Below, one piece after another: positions 54,762 to 63,554 of a DNA stretch of 64,000 nt. This DNA comes from an uncultured Alphaproteobacteria bacterium (lineage in GTDB: Bacteria > Pseudomonadota > Alphaproteobacteria > RF32 > CAG-239): the NCBI GenBank assembly GCA_910576955.1, contig CAJTJB010000001.1:248001-312000 (forward strand). Reading direction: 5' to 3'. The notes beneath the pieces were generated by a model. The model ran no database searches. It had not been told where the DNA came from and saw nothing but the letters and a program-made list of their open reading frames with translations. A program made the translations under genes and the position numbers. How positions within the stretch are numbered: position 1 is the first letter of the stretch; each line of letters starts with the position of its first letter.

Positions 54762-55460
54762 ATGTACAGCGAAAAATTTTTGAAATTTATTGAGATGTGG
54801 CAGAAAGAATTTGCCATTGAACGGACAATTGACGAAAAAGTTTGCCTTGATAAAGACAATAACCCGATTCCGTGGTATACTTATCCGGCGATTGAATATT
54901 TATCACAGCTTGATTTTTCTGAAAAGGAAATTTTTGAATTTGGCTGCGGCAACTCCTCATTATTTTGGGCGAATAGGGCAAAGCAGGTTACCAGCATTGA
55001 AGATAACCTGCAATGGTTTGATAAATGGCAAAAGGAATTTCAATGCGCGAATCTGGACATTCGCTGGCGCGATGAGGGCGAAGGCTATTACAACGCCATT
55101 TATGAAGACGGCAAAAAATATGACGTTATCATTGTTGACGGCAAAAGGCGGGCTGATTGCGCGCGCACGGCACTTGACCGGCTTAATGACGGCGGAATGA
55201 TTATTTTGGATGACAGCGACCGCATTAACACCAGTCAGGAATATATTGACGCCGTCAACAACCTGAAAAAAGGCGATTTAATCCAGATTGATTTTTATGG
55301 CTTTTGCCCGATGAACAATTACACCAAAACAACATCCGTTTTCCTGCGGCGGGATTTTAACATCAAATCGCAATACATCGTGCAGCCGATAAACGGCTGG
55401 GGCAATCTCTGGGGCATGGGACGCAAACACCGGAAAGAGTTTTATCGGATTAATAAGTAG
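54762..55460 (+). CDS. Class I SAM-dependent methyltransferase-like protein
   Basis: 232 residues. A Rossmann methyltransferase core is visible: EIFEFGCGNSSLFWANRAKQ (SAM loop), SIEDNLQWFDKW (acidic end of strand two), YDVIIVDGKRRADCA, and GGMIILDDSDR. The substrate is unknown; similar proteins are often annotated as FkbM/glycan-associated or unspecified methyltransferases. The end is rich in basic and aromatic residues. ATG with GGGCGGATGCA. Its 3' end overlaps the convergent mrp gene by 11 bases. Confidence 0.65.
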   Translation: MYSEKFLKFIEMWQKEFAIERTIDEKVCLDKDNNPIPWYTYPAIEYLSQLDFSEKEIFEFGCGNSSLFWANRAKQVTSIEDNLQWFDKWQKEFQCANLDIRWRDEGEGYYNAIYEDGKKYDVIIVDGKRRADCARTALDRLNDGGMIILDDSDRINTSQEYIDAVNNLKKGDLIQIDFYGFCPMNNYTKTTSVFLRRDFNIKSQYIVQPINGWGNLWGMGRKHRKEFYRINK

Positions 55461-56454
55461 CTATTTTTAATTTTTCCGCCACTTTTCGAGCTATATTTTC
55501 ATATGCTTTTGTATATTCACTGTCGGGGGCGGTTTGGACTATCGGCGTGCCCGAATCGGCGTTTTGACGGATGTCATAATGCAGTGGGATTCCGCCCAAA
55601 AAGCTTATGCCGTATTTTTCTGCAGTTTTTTCTGCGCCGGCGTGCCCAAATATCTCGGCACGATGTCCGCATTTTTCACAAATATAATAGCTCATATTTT
55701 CAATTATGCCCAAAACGGGAACACCGATTTTATTAAACAGGTTTATCCCCTTAACAGCGTCTATTAAGGCAATATCCTGCGGGGTGGAAACGATGACGGC
55801 ACCGGAAAAATCTATCTTTTGCGACATTGTTATTTGAATATCGCCGGTTCCCGGAGGCATATCTATTACCATCACATCAATTTCGCCCCAATTGGTTTCG
55901 GTCAGCAGCTGTTGGATTGCAACACAAGCCTTTGCTCCACGCCATATCAACGCCGTGTCGCCGGCTACCATACTGCCGATAGACATCGACTTAATCCCGC
56001 ATTCCTGATACGGCTCAAACGTTGTTCCGTCATATGACGTGGGCGGAACAGCCGCATAGCCCAACATTGTCGGAACAGACGGTCCGTATATGTCGGCATC
56101 AAATAGTGCCACTTTGAGATTTAAGTTTGACAATGCAAGTGCCAGATTTACCGCCGTGGTGGATTTGCCGACTCCGCCTTTGCCGGATGCTACGGCAATA
56201 ATATGTTTAACGCCTTTGATATTCCACTTATCAGAAGCTGCCGCGGGCTCTGCTTTTTCTTTCACAAACACGACATTGACTTTTTTGCCGGGATTTGCAA
56301 GCTCTAACTCGTGTTTGAGTGCCGCGGCTTTGTTTTCGTCACTTTCCGCATTTAAGGTTACTATCAGGCGGTTGCCTAACCCTTTAACGGATGTTATTTC
56401 TTCCGGTTTATAATACTTTAAGACCAAATTTTGATTTTCAGTTATATCAGCCAT
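55450..56454 (-). CDS. mrp: Mrp/ApbC Fe-S cluster carrier ATPase
   Basis: Carries and transfers [4Fe-4S] clusters. Deviant Walker A SGKGGVGKST (90-99), DADIYGPSVPTMLG, MPPGTGDIQITMSQ, and the cluster-binding CEKCGH after NMSYYI. The N-terminal 65 residues resemble a shortened DUF59/MIP18-type region with reduced similarity. 334 residues. ATG follows TAGGGGTTTTGCT. It is divergent from hflK. Confidence 0.94.
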   Translation of the reverse strand: MADITENQNLVLKYYKPEEITSVKGLGNRLIVTLNAESDENKAAALKHELELANPGKKVNVVFVKEKAEPAAASDKWNIKGVKHIIAVASGKGGVGKSTTAVNLALALSNLNLKVALFDADIYGPSVPTMLGYAAVPPTSYDGTTFEPYQECGIKSMSIGSMVAGDTALIWRGAKACVAIQQLLTETNWGEIDVMVIDMPPGTGDIQITMSQKIDFSGAVIVSTPQDIALIDAVKGINLFNKIGVPVLGIIENMSYYICEKCGHRAEIFGHAGAEKTAEKYGISFLGGIPLHYDIRQNADSGTPIVQTAPDSEYTKAYENIARKVAEKLKIATY

Positions 56455-56581
56455 AGCAAAACCCCTAATGTGGATATAATTTATTCAATATTGTTTTTAT
56501 ACAAGCTTTGTATTATTTTTCTACAATAAATGTATAAAATTTATATATTTTTTGTTTTGAGGAACTTCAGAGGTTTTATTG

Positions 56582-57613
56582 ATGGTTAAAAAGACTGATT
56601 TAAACAATATAAATCCGTGGGATACGACGGATGAAACAGCTGCACACAAGGCTAATGTCGTCGACTTTACGGCAAAAATTGCCAAAATGCAAAATTCAAA
56701 AGATAATTTTGACGGGTTTTATAAAATAATTTTAGGCGTGATGCTTTTTTTATGGCTGATATCCGGATTTTATCAGGTACAGCCGAGCGAACAAGGCGTA
56801 GTTTTGCGACTCGGAAAATATGTTGATACGACCGAGGCCGGACTGCATTATCACCTGCCCTACCCGATTGAAACGGTTTATATTGTGGATGTCAGCAAAG
56901 AACGCAGCATTAACTTGGGCGTAGCAGAAAATGAATATGGTGCAAGGAATTCGGTTAACACCTTAACCGAAAGCCATATGCTGACTGGCGACGAAAACAT
57001 TGTTGACATTAACCTTACGGTGGTTTGGAACATTAAAGACACTAAAGACTATCTGTTTAAAACCAGAACTCCCGAATCGACCGTTAAGGTGGCGGCTCAA
57101 TCTGTTTTACGCGAAATTATCGGGCAATCAAAGATGGAAGACATCATTACCGGTGACCGCGACAAAATCGAAAATGACACCAAGAAAGAGCTGCAAGGCT
57201 TGCTTGACGGATTTCAGACTGGCGTAAATATCGTTCGTGTCAAATTGCAAAAAGCGGACCCGCCAAAGCAGGTTGTTGATGCCTTTAATGAAGTGCAACG
57301 CGCCAAAACCGATGCCGAGCGTTTTAAAAACGAGGCGGAGGCATATGCTAACGAGGTGTTGCCGAAAGCAGAGGGCGAGGCTATTAAGCGCAAACAAGAG
57401 GCTGAAGCTTATAAACAAGCCGTTATCAGCAAAGCAGACGGCGAGGCAAAGCGTTTTTCTTCGGTTTATGAGGCTTATAAAACCGGACGCCTTGTTACAG
57501 CTAAAAGGCTTTATCTGGAAACGATGGAAGACATTTTGAAAAAATCAAAAACCGTCATTATGGAACCGGGTGCAAAGAGTTCCAATATGATGCCGATTGT
57601 CCCTTTAAAATAA
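56582..57613 (+). CDS. hflK: FtsH modulator HflK
   Basis: SPFH-family subunit that cages the membrane protease FtsH. A soluble N-terminus precedes one membrane span (about 47-64), then the SPFH domain: QPSEQGVVLRLGKYVDTTEAG, LTGDENIVDINLTVVW, and the coiled C-terminus with DAFNEVQRAKTDAERFKNEAE. 343 residues. ATG 56582 preferred over the adjoining TTG. hflC begins 16 bases after it. Confidence 0.95.
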   Translation: MVKKTDLNNINPWDTTDETAAHKANVVDFTAKIAKMQNSKDNFDGFYKIILGVMLFLWLISGFYQVQPSEQGVVLRLGKYVDTTEAGLHYHLPYPIETVYIVDVSKERSINLGVAENEYGARNSVNTLTESHMLTGDENIVDINLTVVWNIKDTKDYLFKTRTPESTVKVAAQSVLREIIGQSKMEDIITGDRDKIENDTKKELQGLLDGFQTGVNIVRVKLQKADPPKQVVDAFNEVQRAKTDAERFKNEAEAYANEVLPKAEGEAIKRKQEAEAYKQAVISKADGEAKRFSSVYEAYKTGRLVTAKRLYLETMEDILKKSKTVIMEPGAKSSNMMPIVPLK

Positions 57614-57629
57614 AGATACGGAGTTTACG

Positions 57630-58490
57630 ATGAAGAAGAATTTACAATATATTTTAATCGGCGCGGCAATTGTTTTGGTTATTGCGGCACAATCTTTGTA
57701 TATTGTCCGGCAGCCGGAACAGGCTATTGTTTTGCAATTCGGCGATCCGGTACGGCTGGTGCAAGAGCCGGGACTTAAAATCAAAGTTCCGTTTATTCAA
57801 AATGTGGTTTTTTATGACAAGCGGCTGCTTAATCTTGAACCTCCAGCACAGGAAGTGGTGTTGAAAGATAAAAAGCGTTTGGATGTCGATACTTTTTCAC
57901 GGTATCGGATTACCGAGCCGCTGACGTTTTATAAGACTGTCCGCAATGAATATCAGGCGCAAAACCGCTTGCAGGAGATTGTTAACTCCTCGGCGCGCAA
58001 TGTGCTAGCGACTGTTACCTTAAAAGAGCTTTTGTCCGAGAAAAGAAATGAGATTATGAAGCGTATCAGCCAAGCTGTTAAGGCTGATGCGGCACAGCTC
58101 GGCGTGGAAGTTGCCGATGTGCGAATCCGCAGAGCTGATTTGCCGATTCAAGTTTCGCAAGCTATTAACGACCGGATGAAGACGGAGCGAATCCGCGAGG
58201 CAAAAGGCTATCGGGCAGACGGCGAAAAAGCGGCGCAGGAAATTCGCGCGACTGCAGACAAGCAGGCAACCATTACCGTTGCGAATGCAGAAAAAGAGGC
58301 TCAAAAGATTAAAGGCGAAGGCGATAAAAAGGCAACGGAAATATGGAACAACGCCACTAGTTCAGACCCCGAATTTTATTCTTTTTACCGCTCGCTTGAG
58401 GCTTATCGCAACTCATTTGATGACGAGACGTCTATGGTGATTGCACCGGAAGGCGAGTTCTTTAAGTATTTCGGGAAATCTTTGAAGTAA
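57630..58490 (+). CDS. hflC: FtsH modulator HflC
   Basis: 286 residues. Membrane span at about 6-25, then SPFH domain: IVRQPEQAIVLQFGDPVRLV, PGLKIKVPFIQNVVFYD, RYRITEPLTFYKTV, and ADVRIRRADLPIQVSQAI. Partner of HflK in the HflKC ring. ATG follows ACGGAGTTTACG. A periplasmic HtrA protease follows after 12 bases. hflK-hflC-htrA is the usual alphaproteobacterial order. Confidence 0.95.
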   Translation: MKKNLQYILIGAAIVLVIAAQSLYIVRQPEQAIVLQFGDPVRLVQEPGLKIKVPFIQNVVFYDKRLLNLEPPAQEVVLKDKKRLDVDTFSRYRITEPLTFYKTVRNEYQAQNRLQEIVNSSARNVLATVTLKELLSEKRNEIMKRISQAVKADAAQLGVEVADVRIRRADLPIQVSQAINDRMKTERIREAKGYRADGEKAAQEIRATADKQATITVANAEKEAQKIKGEGDKKATEIWNNATSSDPEFYSFYRSLEAYRNSFDDETSMVIAPEGEFFKYFGKSLK

Positions 58491-58502
58491 GGATTGGGAC
58501 GG

Positions 58503-59852
58503 ATGCGCTTATTATTTGCTGCTGCTTTGTGCTTTCAGGCTATTCCTGCGATAGCAATGGATTCATATGCCGATTTGGTTGAAGAGCTTATGCCTTCGGT
58601 TGTAAACATCTCGACCGAACGTCAAATCGTCAACAACGAAGAAGAGATTGACAATGTGATGTTGGAACCTTCTTTGAGCGGCAGGGAGGCATTAGGTTCG
58701 GGTTTCTTTATCCGCAATGACGGGCACATTTTAACCAATGCGCACGTTATCAATAAAGCTAAAAAAATTACGGTTATTACCGACAACGGCAAAACATACG
58801 AAGCTAAAATTGTGGGAATTGATACGCCGAGCGATTTGGCGGTTTTGAAAATCGGCGGAATGCTGAAAAACAAACAGCCGGAAACTTTTAAGCACATCAA
58901 ATTCGGCAACGCCGACAAAGCGCGAATCGGCGACAAGGTTTTGACTTTCGGCAATCCGTACGGGCTCGGCGTCAGCGTATCGCAAGGAATTATTTCCGCA
59001 AAATCCCGCAATATCGGCTTAAACGAGCAGCAATATATTCAGACGGACGCAGCTATTAACCAAGGCAATTCGGGTGGTCCGATGTTTAACCTTGACGGCG
59101 AAGTTATCGGCGTTAATGCCGCAATATTTACCACTAAAGGCGCCAGCGGTGTCGGTTTTTCTCTGCCCTCCAATATTGCCAATTGGGTTTCCTCCCAACT
59201 TATTGACAGCGGAAAAGTCCGCCGCAGCTGGATTGGGATGTCGGTTGCGAACGGAATCGACAGATATACGGACAAACCGGGATTTGTGGTGACGGAAATC
59301 AGCGAAGAATCGAATGCTTACAAAGAGGGAATCCGTGTCGGCGATATTATTATTGCCTACAATGACACGCCGGCAGAAAACATTGATGCCTTTTTACGCT
59401 TTGCTGAAACGATGGAACCGGGGAAAGCGCTGCGCCTGAAGACCATCAGTTTCGGCGAAGAAATCCGCAATGTTATCCGTGTGCAGGAAATGCCGGCGGA
59501 AGCTCTAAAAAATGTTACAAACAAAGCTTTGACCGAAAGCAGCAAGTATTATAACGAAAATATTGAAAGCGGCGTTTTTTATATTTCCGAGCTGCATATT
59601 GCCGTTAAGGAAGCAAGCCCCCGCGGGCTGATGGTGATGAAGATTGAAAAGGCCTCGCCGCTGCACGGCACGGGAATTAAACAAGGCGACATATTGCTTG
59701 AGGCTGACAGATCAGATATTTACACGGCTGATAACTTATTGGAAAATATCCGTAATGCCGTTATGGATGATTTTCGCCCGATAACGTTTTTTGTGCAGGG
59801 GCTTGACAATACATTTTATGCCACGGTCAAAATGGAGCAGGAAAATGACTAG
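58503..59852 (+). CDS. HtrA/DegP-type periplasmic serine protease
   Basis: 449 residues. The signal peptide (1-18, ending AIA) is followed by a trypsin-like domain with His81 (LTNAHVINKA), Asp111 (DTPSDLAVLKI) and Ser190 (INQGNSGGPMF). Two PDZ-like domains follow (about 245-330 and 355-445; IGMSVANGIDRYTDKPGFVV, then GLMVMKIEKASPLHGTGIKQ). Degrades or refolds misfolded envelope proteins. ATG 58503, nine bases after AAGGA; an earlier TTG abuts the ribosome site. Its stop overlaps holC. Confidence 0.93.
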   Translation: MRLLFAAALCFQAIPAIAMDSYADLVEELMPSVVNISTERQIVNNEEEIDNVMLEPSLSGREALGSGFFIRNDGHILTNAHVINKAKKITVITDNGKTYEAKIVGIDTPSDLAVLKIGGMLKNKQPETFKHIKFGNADKARIGDKVLTFGNPYGLGVSVSQGIISAKSRNIGLNEQQYIQTDAAINQGNSGGPMFNLDGEVIGVNAAIFTTKGASGVGFSLPSNIANWVSSQLIDSGKVRRSWIGMSVANGIDRYTDKPGFVVTEISEESNAYKEGIRVGDIIIAYNDTPAENIDAFLRFAETMEPGKALRLKTISFGEEIRNVIRVQEMPAEALKNVTNKALTESSKYYNENIESGVFYISELHIAVKEASPRGLMVMKIEKASPLHGTGIKQGDILLEADRSDIYTADNLLENIRNAVMDDFRPITFFVQGLDNTFYATVKMEQEND

Positions 59853-60300
59853 GATTGATTTTTACCATTTGCAAAAAGCGCCGCTGGAGCAGGTTTTGCC
59901 AAAGCTTTGCGAAAAGGCATATGCCACCGGCAAGCGTATCAAAATTTTGCTGGGAAATGCCGAACGGGTCGAATTTATCAATTCTTTATTATGGACATAT
60001 AACGAAGAATCCTTTTTGCCACACGGCAGCAAGCGCGATGGTTTTGCGGAGGAACAGCCGATTTTTATTTCAGCAGACGAAACCAACGAAAATAATGCCG
60101 TTATGCTTATTCTGGCAGATGGCGCGCAAATGGATGTGGAAAAATTAAATGCTTATGAGCGGGTTTTGAACATATTTGACGGCAATGACGAAACTGCTTT
60201 AAACAACGCCCGCGCCTATTGGAAAGAGATTAAGACGCTGGGCGGCGAGCTGCACTATTGGCAGCAAAATGCCAGCGGCAGTTTTGAACAGAAAGTTTGA
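59845..60300 (+). CDS. holC: DNA polymerase III chi subunit
   Basis: 151 residues of the alphaproteobacterial HolC type: RIDFYHLQKAPLEQVLPKL, RIKILLGNAERVEFINSLLW, ESFLPHG, QPIFISADETN, and RVLNIFDGNDETALNNAR. Chi links the clamp loader to SSB. ATG 59845 overlaps the protease stop by eight bases, with GGAGCAGGAAA upstream. It is the last gene of hflK-hflC-htrA-holC. Confidence 0.93.
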   Translation: MTRIDFYHLQKAPLEQVLPKLCEKAYATGKRIKILLGNAERVEFINSLLWTYNEESFLPHGSKRDGFAEEQPIFISADETNENNAVMLILADGAQMDVEKLNAYERVLNIFDGNDETALNNARAYWKEIKTLGGELHYWQQNASGSFEQKV

Positions 60301-60408
60301 TATTTTTAAGATTATAAATACGCCTGTCCTGTAAATAAAACTTGCACAATTAGAAAAATTATGAAATCATCCCCGCATATAGAATATTTAATAAGGCAGG
60401 ACTGAAAA

Positions 60409-61401
60409 ATGGAGAATTTAAAAGCATCCAACAGCAATTTGAAATACGATGATTTAAAACACGCCGTTGAGACCGTTAATCGTGAAATTGAAACGTTGGA
60501 ATTATTAAAAAACAGTTTTGATGAAAAACTTTCTGAAGCACTGGATTTGCTGCAAAACACTAAAGGGCGCGTGATTGTTACGGGTATGGGAAAATCAGGA
60601 CATATCGGGCGCAAGATGGCTGCAACATTTTCTTCAACCGGAACGGTATCTTTCTTTGTGCATCCGGCAGAAGCCAGCCACGGCGATTTGGGGATGATTT
60701 CGGAAGACGATGTGATTATCGCGATTTCATACAGCGGCGAATCGAAAGAACTTTCCGATATTTTGATGTATGCAAAACGACGCAATATTCCGCTGATTGC
60801 CATCACCCGCAATCCGGAAAGCGCGTTGGGCAAGAATTCTTCTCTGGTGTTAAAACTGCCGGATAATGGCGAGGCCTGCCCGCTCGGGCTTGCACCGACA
60901 TCTTCAACAACGGCTACAATCGTTTTGGGCGATGTATTAGCGGTTGATTTGATGGAAAGAAGAGGCTTTTCGGCAACAGATTTCCGCCAACGGCATCCGG
61001 GAGGCAAACTCGGCTCTATCTTATGCCGCGTGGCAGACATTATGCATAAAGGCGATGAAATGCCGCTTTTGGGCGAAGATGCAATTATGCAGGATGCTCT
61101 GCTCGTGATGAGTGAGAAAATGCTCGGCTGTGTCGGTGTTGTGGATAGTAACGGCTGTTTGAGCGGAATCATTACCGATGGCGATTTGCGACGCTGGATG
61201 TCTCCGAATCTCATTACCGAAAAGGTTGTTAACGTTATGACAAAGAATCCGAAAGTTATCAGCCCCGAGGCGTTGATTGTGGAGGCGGTTAATGTGATGA
61301 ACAATACCGGTCGCGGAATTACCAACCTATTTGTGGTGCAAGGCAATAAGCCGGTCGGCGTTATTCATATTCACGATTGCCTTAAAGCCGGAGTTGCCTA
61401 G
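60409..61401 (+). CDS. kdsD: Arabinose-5-phosphate isomerase (KpsF/GutQ family)
   Basis: Converts ribulose-5-phosphate to arabinose-5-phosphate, first step to Kdo for LPS. 330 residues: SIS domain (about 45-180) with RVIVTGMGKSGHIGRKMAAT, SYSGESKELSDIL and the family's HPGGKLG, then a CBS pair (about 210-330). ATG follows AAGGCAGGACTGAAAA. It leads a kdsD-lptC/A-lptB run. kdsC, often next to it, is not here. Confidence 0.94.
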   Translation: MENLKASNSNLKYDDLKHAVETVNREIETLELLKNSFDEKLSEALDLLQNTKGRVIVTGMGKSGHIGRKMAATFSSTGTVSFFVHPAEASHGDLGMISEDDVIIAISYSGESKELSDILMYAKRRNIPLIAITRNPESALGKNSSLVLKLPDNGEACPLGLAPTSSTTATIVLGDVLAVDLMERRGFSATDFRQRHPGGKLGSILCRVADIMHKGDEMPLLGEDAIMQDALLVMSEKMLGCVGVVDSNGCLSGIITDGDLRRWMSPNLITEKVVNVMTKNPKVISPEALIVEAVNVMNNTGRGITNLFVVQGNKPVGVIHIHDCLKAGVA

Positions 61402-61403
61402 TT

Positions 61404-62720
61404 TTGTTTGATACAAAGAAGATAGACAGTTTTTTCAGCGGTGATAAAAACCTTTTAGACGAGAAAGAACAGATTTTTATGAGCCGGCGGATGAAAGTCG
61501 TACGCTTTTTTAAGCTGTTTCTGCCGTGTTTGGTTGCTTTGCTTTTAGGTTTGGGCATCGTGTTGTTTGATTTTGACAACAGCGCAGATACGGCGGTTAA
61601 TTTGGCAGACGAAGAAAGGCTGTATTTCGAAAAATTTCGGATGAAGAACACGGTTTTTGAAATTACGGACCGAGATGGCAAGTTCAGCGTTTTAAAAGCC
61701 GATGTGGTGGAAGAGAATACGCCCGGGAAAAAAATCTATGATTTGACGAATCCGGATGCGCAGACACTGGATAAAGGCAAAACGATTACTCTGACCGCCA
61801 AAACCGGAACATATGAGCAAAACAAACAAGAGCTTAAGCTCTTAACCGACGTTATTGCCAACTATGACAAACAGATGGAAATCAAGACCAACAGCGGCAC
61901 TTATAATTTTGCCACCGAGCAAGGATATGGTAATGAAAAAGTTATCGGAAACGGTGAAAAAGGCAATTTTGAGGCAGATAGATTTACTTTTGACAAGAAA
62001 AGAGGCGCGATAACACTTATCGGCAATGTCTATATGAAAAGCGGCGAGGCGGAATTGCGTTCTCCGGATAAAGCCACATTGTTTACGGAGGGCAATAAGT
62101 TTATCTCTACCCAAGCCACCCTTACCAAAGGGAAAGATGTTTTGAAAGGTGATGAGGTGACAGCCTATTTCAAAGATACAAAGAAATTTGAAATCGACAA
62201 AGCTTTCAGCAAAGGGCATACCGAGCTTTATTCGGGCGGGAAAAAGGCTTTTGCCGACAACGGCGCATACAACGCGGCCAACGGGCAGCTGAAGCTGATT
62301 GACAACGTTAAAATTATTGACAACAGCGGCTATGTGGCTACGGCAAAAAACGGATTGTATGATTTGGGTAAAAAAACATTTACTTTGGAAAACGATGTGC
62401 GAATCGTTAAAGGGACAAATGTTATCACCGCACCGAAAGCGATTTATTTTGAGACAAAAGACGAACTGCGTTTTTATGGCGGTATCAAAGTGCAGCAAGA
62501 AAGCGGCATAGCAACGGCGGATAACGGCGTTTATTACATCAAAAAGAATCAGGCCGAGCTTGAAAATAATGTGGTTCTGACCAAAGACGGCAACGCTGTT
62601 CGCGGCGACAAGGCCATTTCAGACTTCAACACTTCGCAAAGCCGTTTGATTGCGAAAAACGGCGGGCGCATTTCCGGCAAACTTTTAGAAAGCAGTTTTA
62701 AGAGCAAAAAGGGGAAATAA
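61404..62720 (+). CDS. LptC-LptA fusion protein for LPS transport
   Basis: 438 residues. Residues about 33-55 are a membrane anchor, and about 68-210 match LptC (LYFEKFRMKNTVFEITDRDGK, SGTYNFATEQGYGNEKVIGN, GAITLIGNVYMKSG). From there to the end the same beta-jellyroll repeats of LptA continue (LRSPDKATLFTEGNKFISTQ, AKNGLYDLGKKTFTLENDV, KAISDFNTSQSRLIAKNGG). The pieces normally come from two genes. No separate lptA lies between kdsD and lptB. Start TTG 61404 is the likeliest, with weak GGAG; a Met at 61479 is an alternative. The frame is intact. Confidence 0.78.
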   Translation: MFDTKKIDSFFSGDKNLLDEKEQIFMSRRMKVVRFFKLFLPCLVALLLGLGIVLFDFDNSADTAVNLADEERLYFEKFRMKNTVFEITDRDGKFSVLKADVVEENTPGKKIYDLTNPDAQTLDKGKTITLTAKTGTYEQNKQELKLLTDVIANYDKQMEIKTNSGTYNFATEQGYGNEKVIGNGEKGNFEADRFTFDKKRGAITLIGNVYMKSGEAELRSPDKATLFTEGNKFISTQATLTKGKDVLKGDEVTAYFKDTKKFEIDKAFSKGHTELYSGGKKAFADNGAYNAANGQLKLIDNVKIIDNSGYVATAKNGLYDLGKKTFTLENDVRIVKGTNVITAPKAIYFETKDELRFYGGIKVQQESGIATADNGVYYIKKNQAELENNVVLTKDGNAVRGDKAISDFNTSQSRLIAKNGGRISGKLLESSFKSKKGK

Positions 62721-62724
62721 TATT

Positions 62725-63471
62725 ATGATTCAATGTACTCCGGCACAAGATTCGATTTTGGAAGTTTTTAATATCGGCAAACGGTATAAGAATCGCAGCG
62801 TGTTGCGCAATGTTTCTTTGAATGTGCGCCGCGGCGAGGCTGTGGGGCTGCTCGGACCGAACGGTGCCGGTAAAACCACCTGCTTTTATTGCGTGACCGG
62901 TTTGATTACGCCTGACTATGGCGATGTGCACATTGACGGACAGGATATTACATATATGCCGATGTATAAGCGCGCCAGAATGGGAATCGGATATTTGCCG
63001 CAAGAAGCGTCCATCTTCCGTAATTTGTCGGTGGAAGACAATATTAAGGCGGTTTTGGAGATTGTGGTGGAAGATAAAGAAAAGCGCGAGCATATGCTTG
63101 AAGAGCTTTTAAACGAGTTTTCGATTGCACATTTGAGAAAATCCCCCTCCATTGCCCTTTCGGGCGGCGAGCGCCGGCGGCTTGAAATTGCGCGGGCTTT
63201 GGCCGGACAGCCGAACTATATTCTTCTGGACGAGCCGCTCGCAGGTATTGACCCGATTGCCGTCGGAGAAATCAGAGAGTTGGTGTCACAATTGAAAAAT
63301 CGCGGATTAGGCGTGCTTATTACCGACCATAATGTGCGCGAAACGCTTGATATTATTGACAGAGCGTATATTTTGCACGGCGGGGCAGTGTTAATGGAGG
63401 GAACGCCGGAAGAGATTGTGGCAAGCGAAGAAGTTCGCAAAGTTTATCTCGGGGATAATTTTTCAATATAG
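62725..63471 (+). CDS. lptB: LPS export ABC ATPase LptB
   Basis: Powers LPS extraction through LptFG. 248 residues: Walker [10 protein letters not shown] (44-52), YLPQEASIFRNLSVEDNI as the family's Q-loop block, LSGGERRRLEIARAL, Walker B YILLDEPLAGIDPIAV, and H-loop LITDHNVRETL. ATG five bases after the fusion gene's stop; AGGGGAAATAATATT is the ribosome site. lptF and lptG are not in the window. Confidence 0.96.
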   Translation: MIQCTPAQDSILEVFNIGKRYKNRSVLRNVSLNVRRGEAVGLLGPNGAGKTTCFYCVTGLITPDYGDVHIDGQDITYMPMYKRARMGIGYLPQEASIFRNLSVEDNIKAVLEIVVEDKEKREHMLEELLNEFSIAHLRKSPSIALSGGERRRLEIARALAGQPNYILLDEPLAGIDPIAVGEIRELVSQLKNRGLGVLITDHNVRETLDIIDRAYILHGGAVLMEGTPEEIVASEEVRKVYLGDNFSI

Positions 63472-63485
63472 CTGCGGCTTTTTTA

Positions 63486-63515
63486 TTGACTTTTTATAGA
63501 TTTTCGGGATATGCT
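63486..63515 (+). promoter_or_regulatory. sigma70-type promoter for hpf
   Basis: TTGACT (63486-63491), an 18-base spacer, and TATGCT (63510-63515), about 40 bases before the ATG. rpoN, which often stands between lptB and hpf, is absent. Confidence 0.6.
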
Positions 63516-63554
63516 TTGATTTAGAAAAACAGTAAATATTTGAAGGGATATGAG

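Noticed and set aside
60325..60405. GTCCTG upstream of kdsD complementary to CAGGAC at its ribosome site, suggesting a riboswitch-like stem.
   Set aside because: Only six bases pair across a loop of some 65 bases; too weak without covariation.
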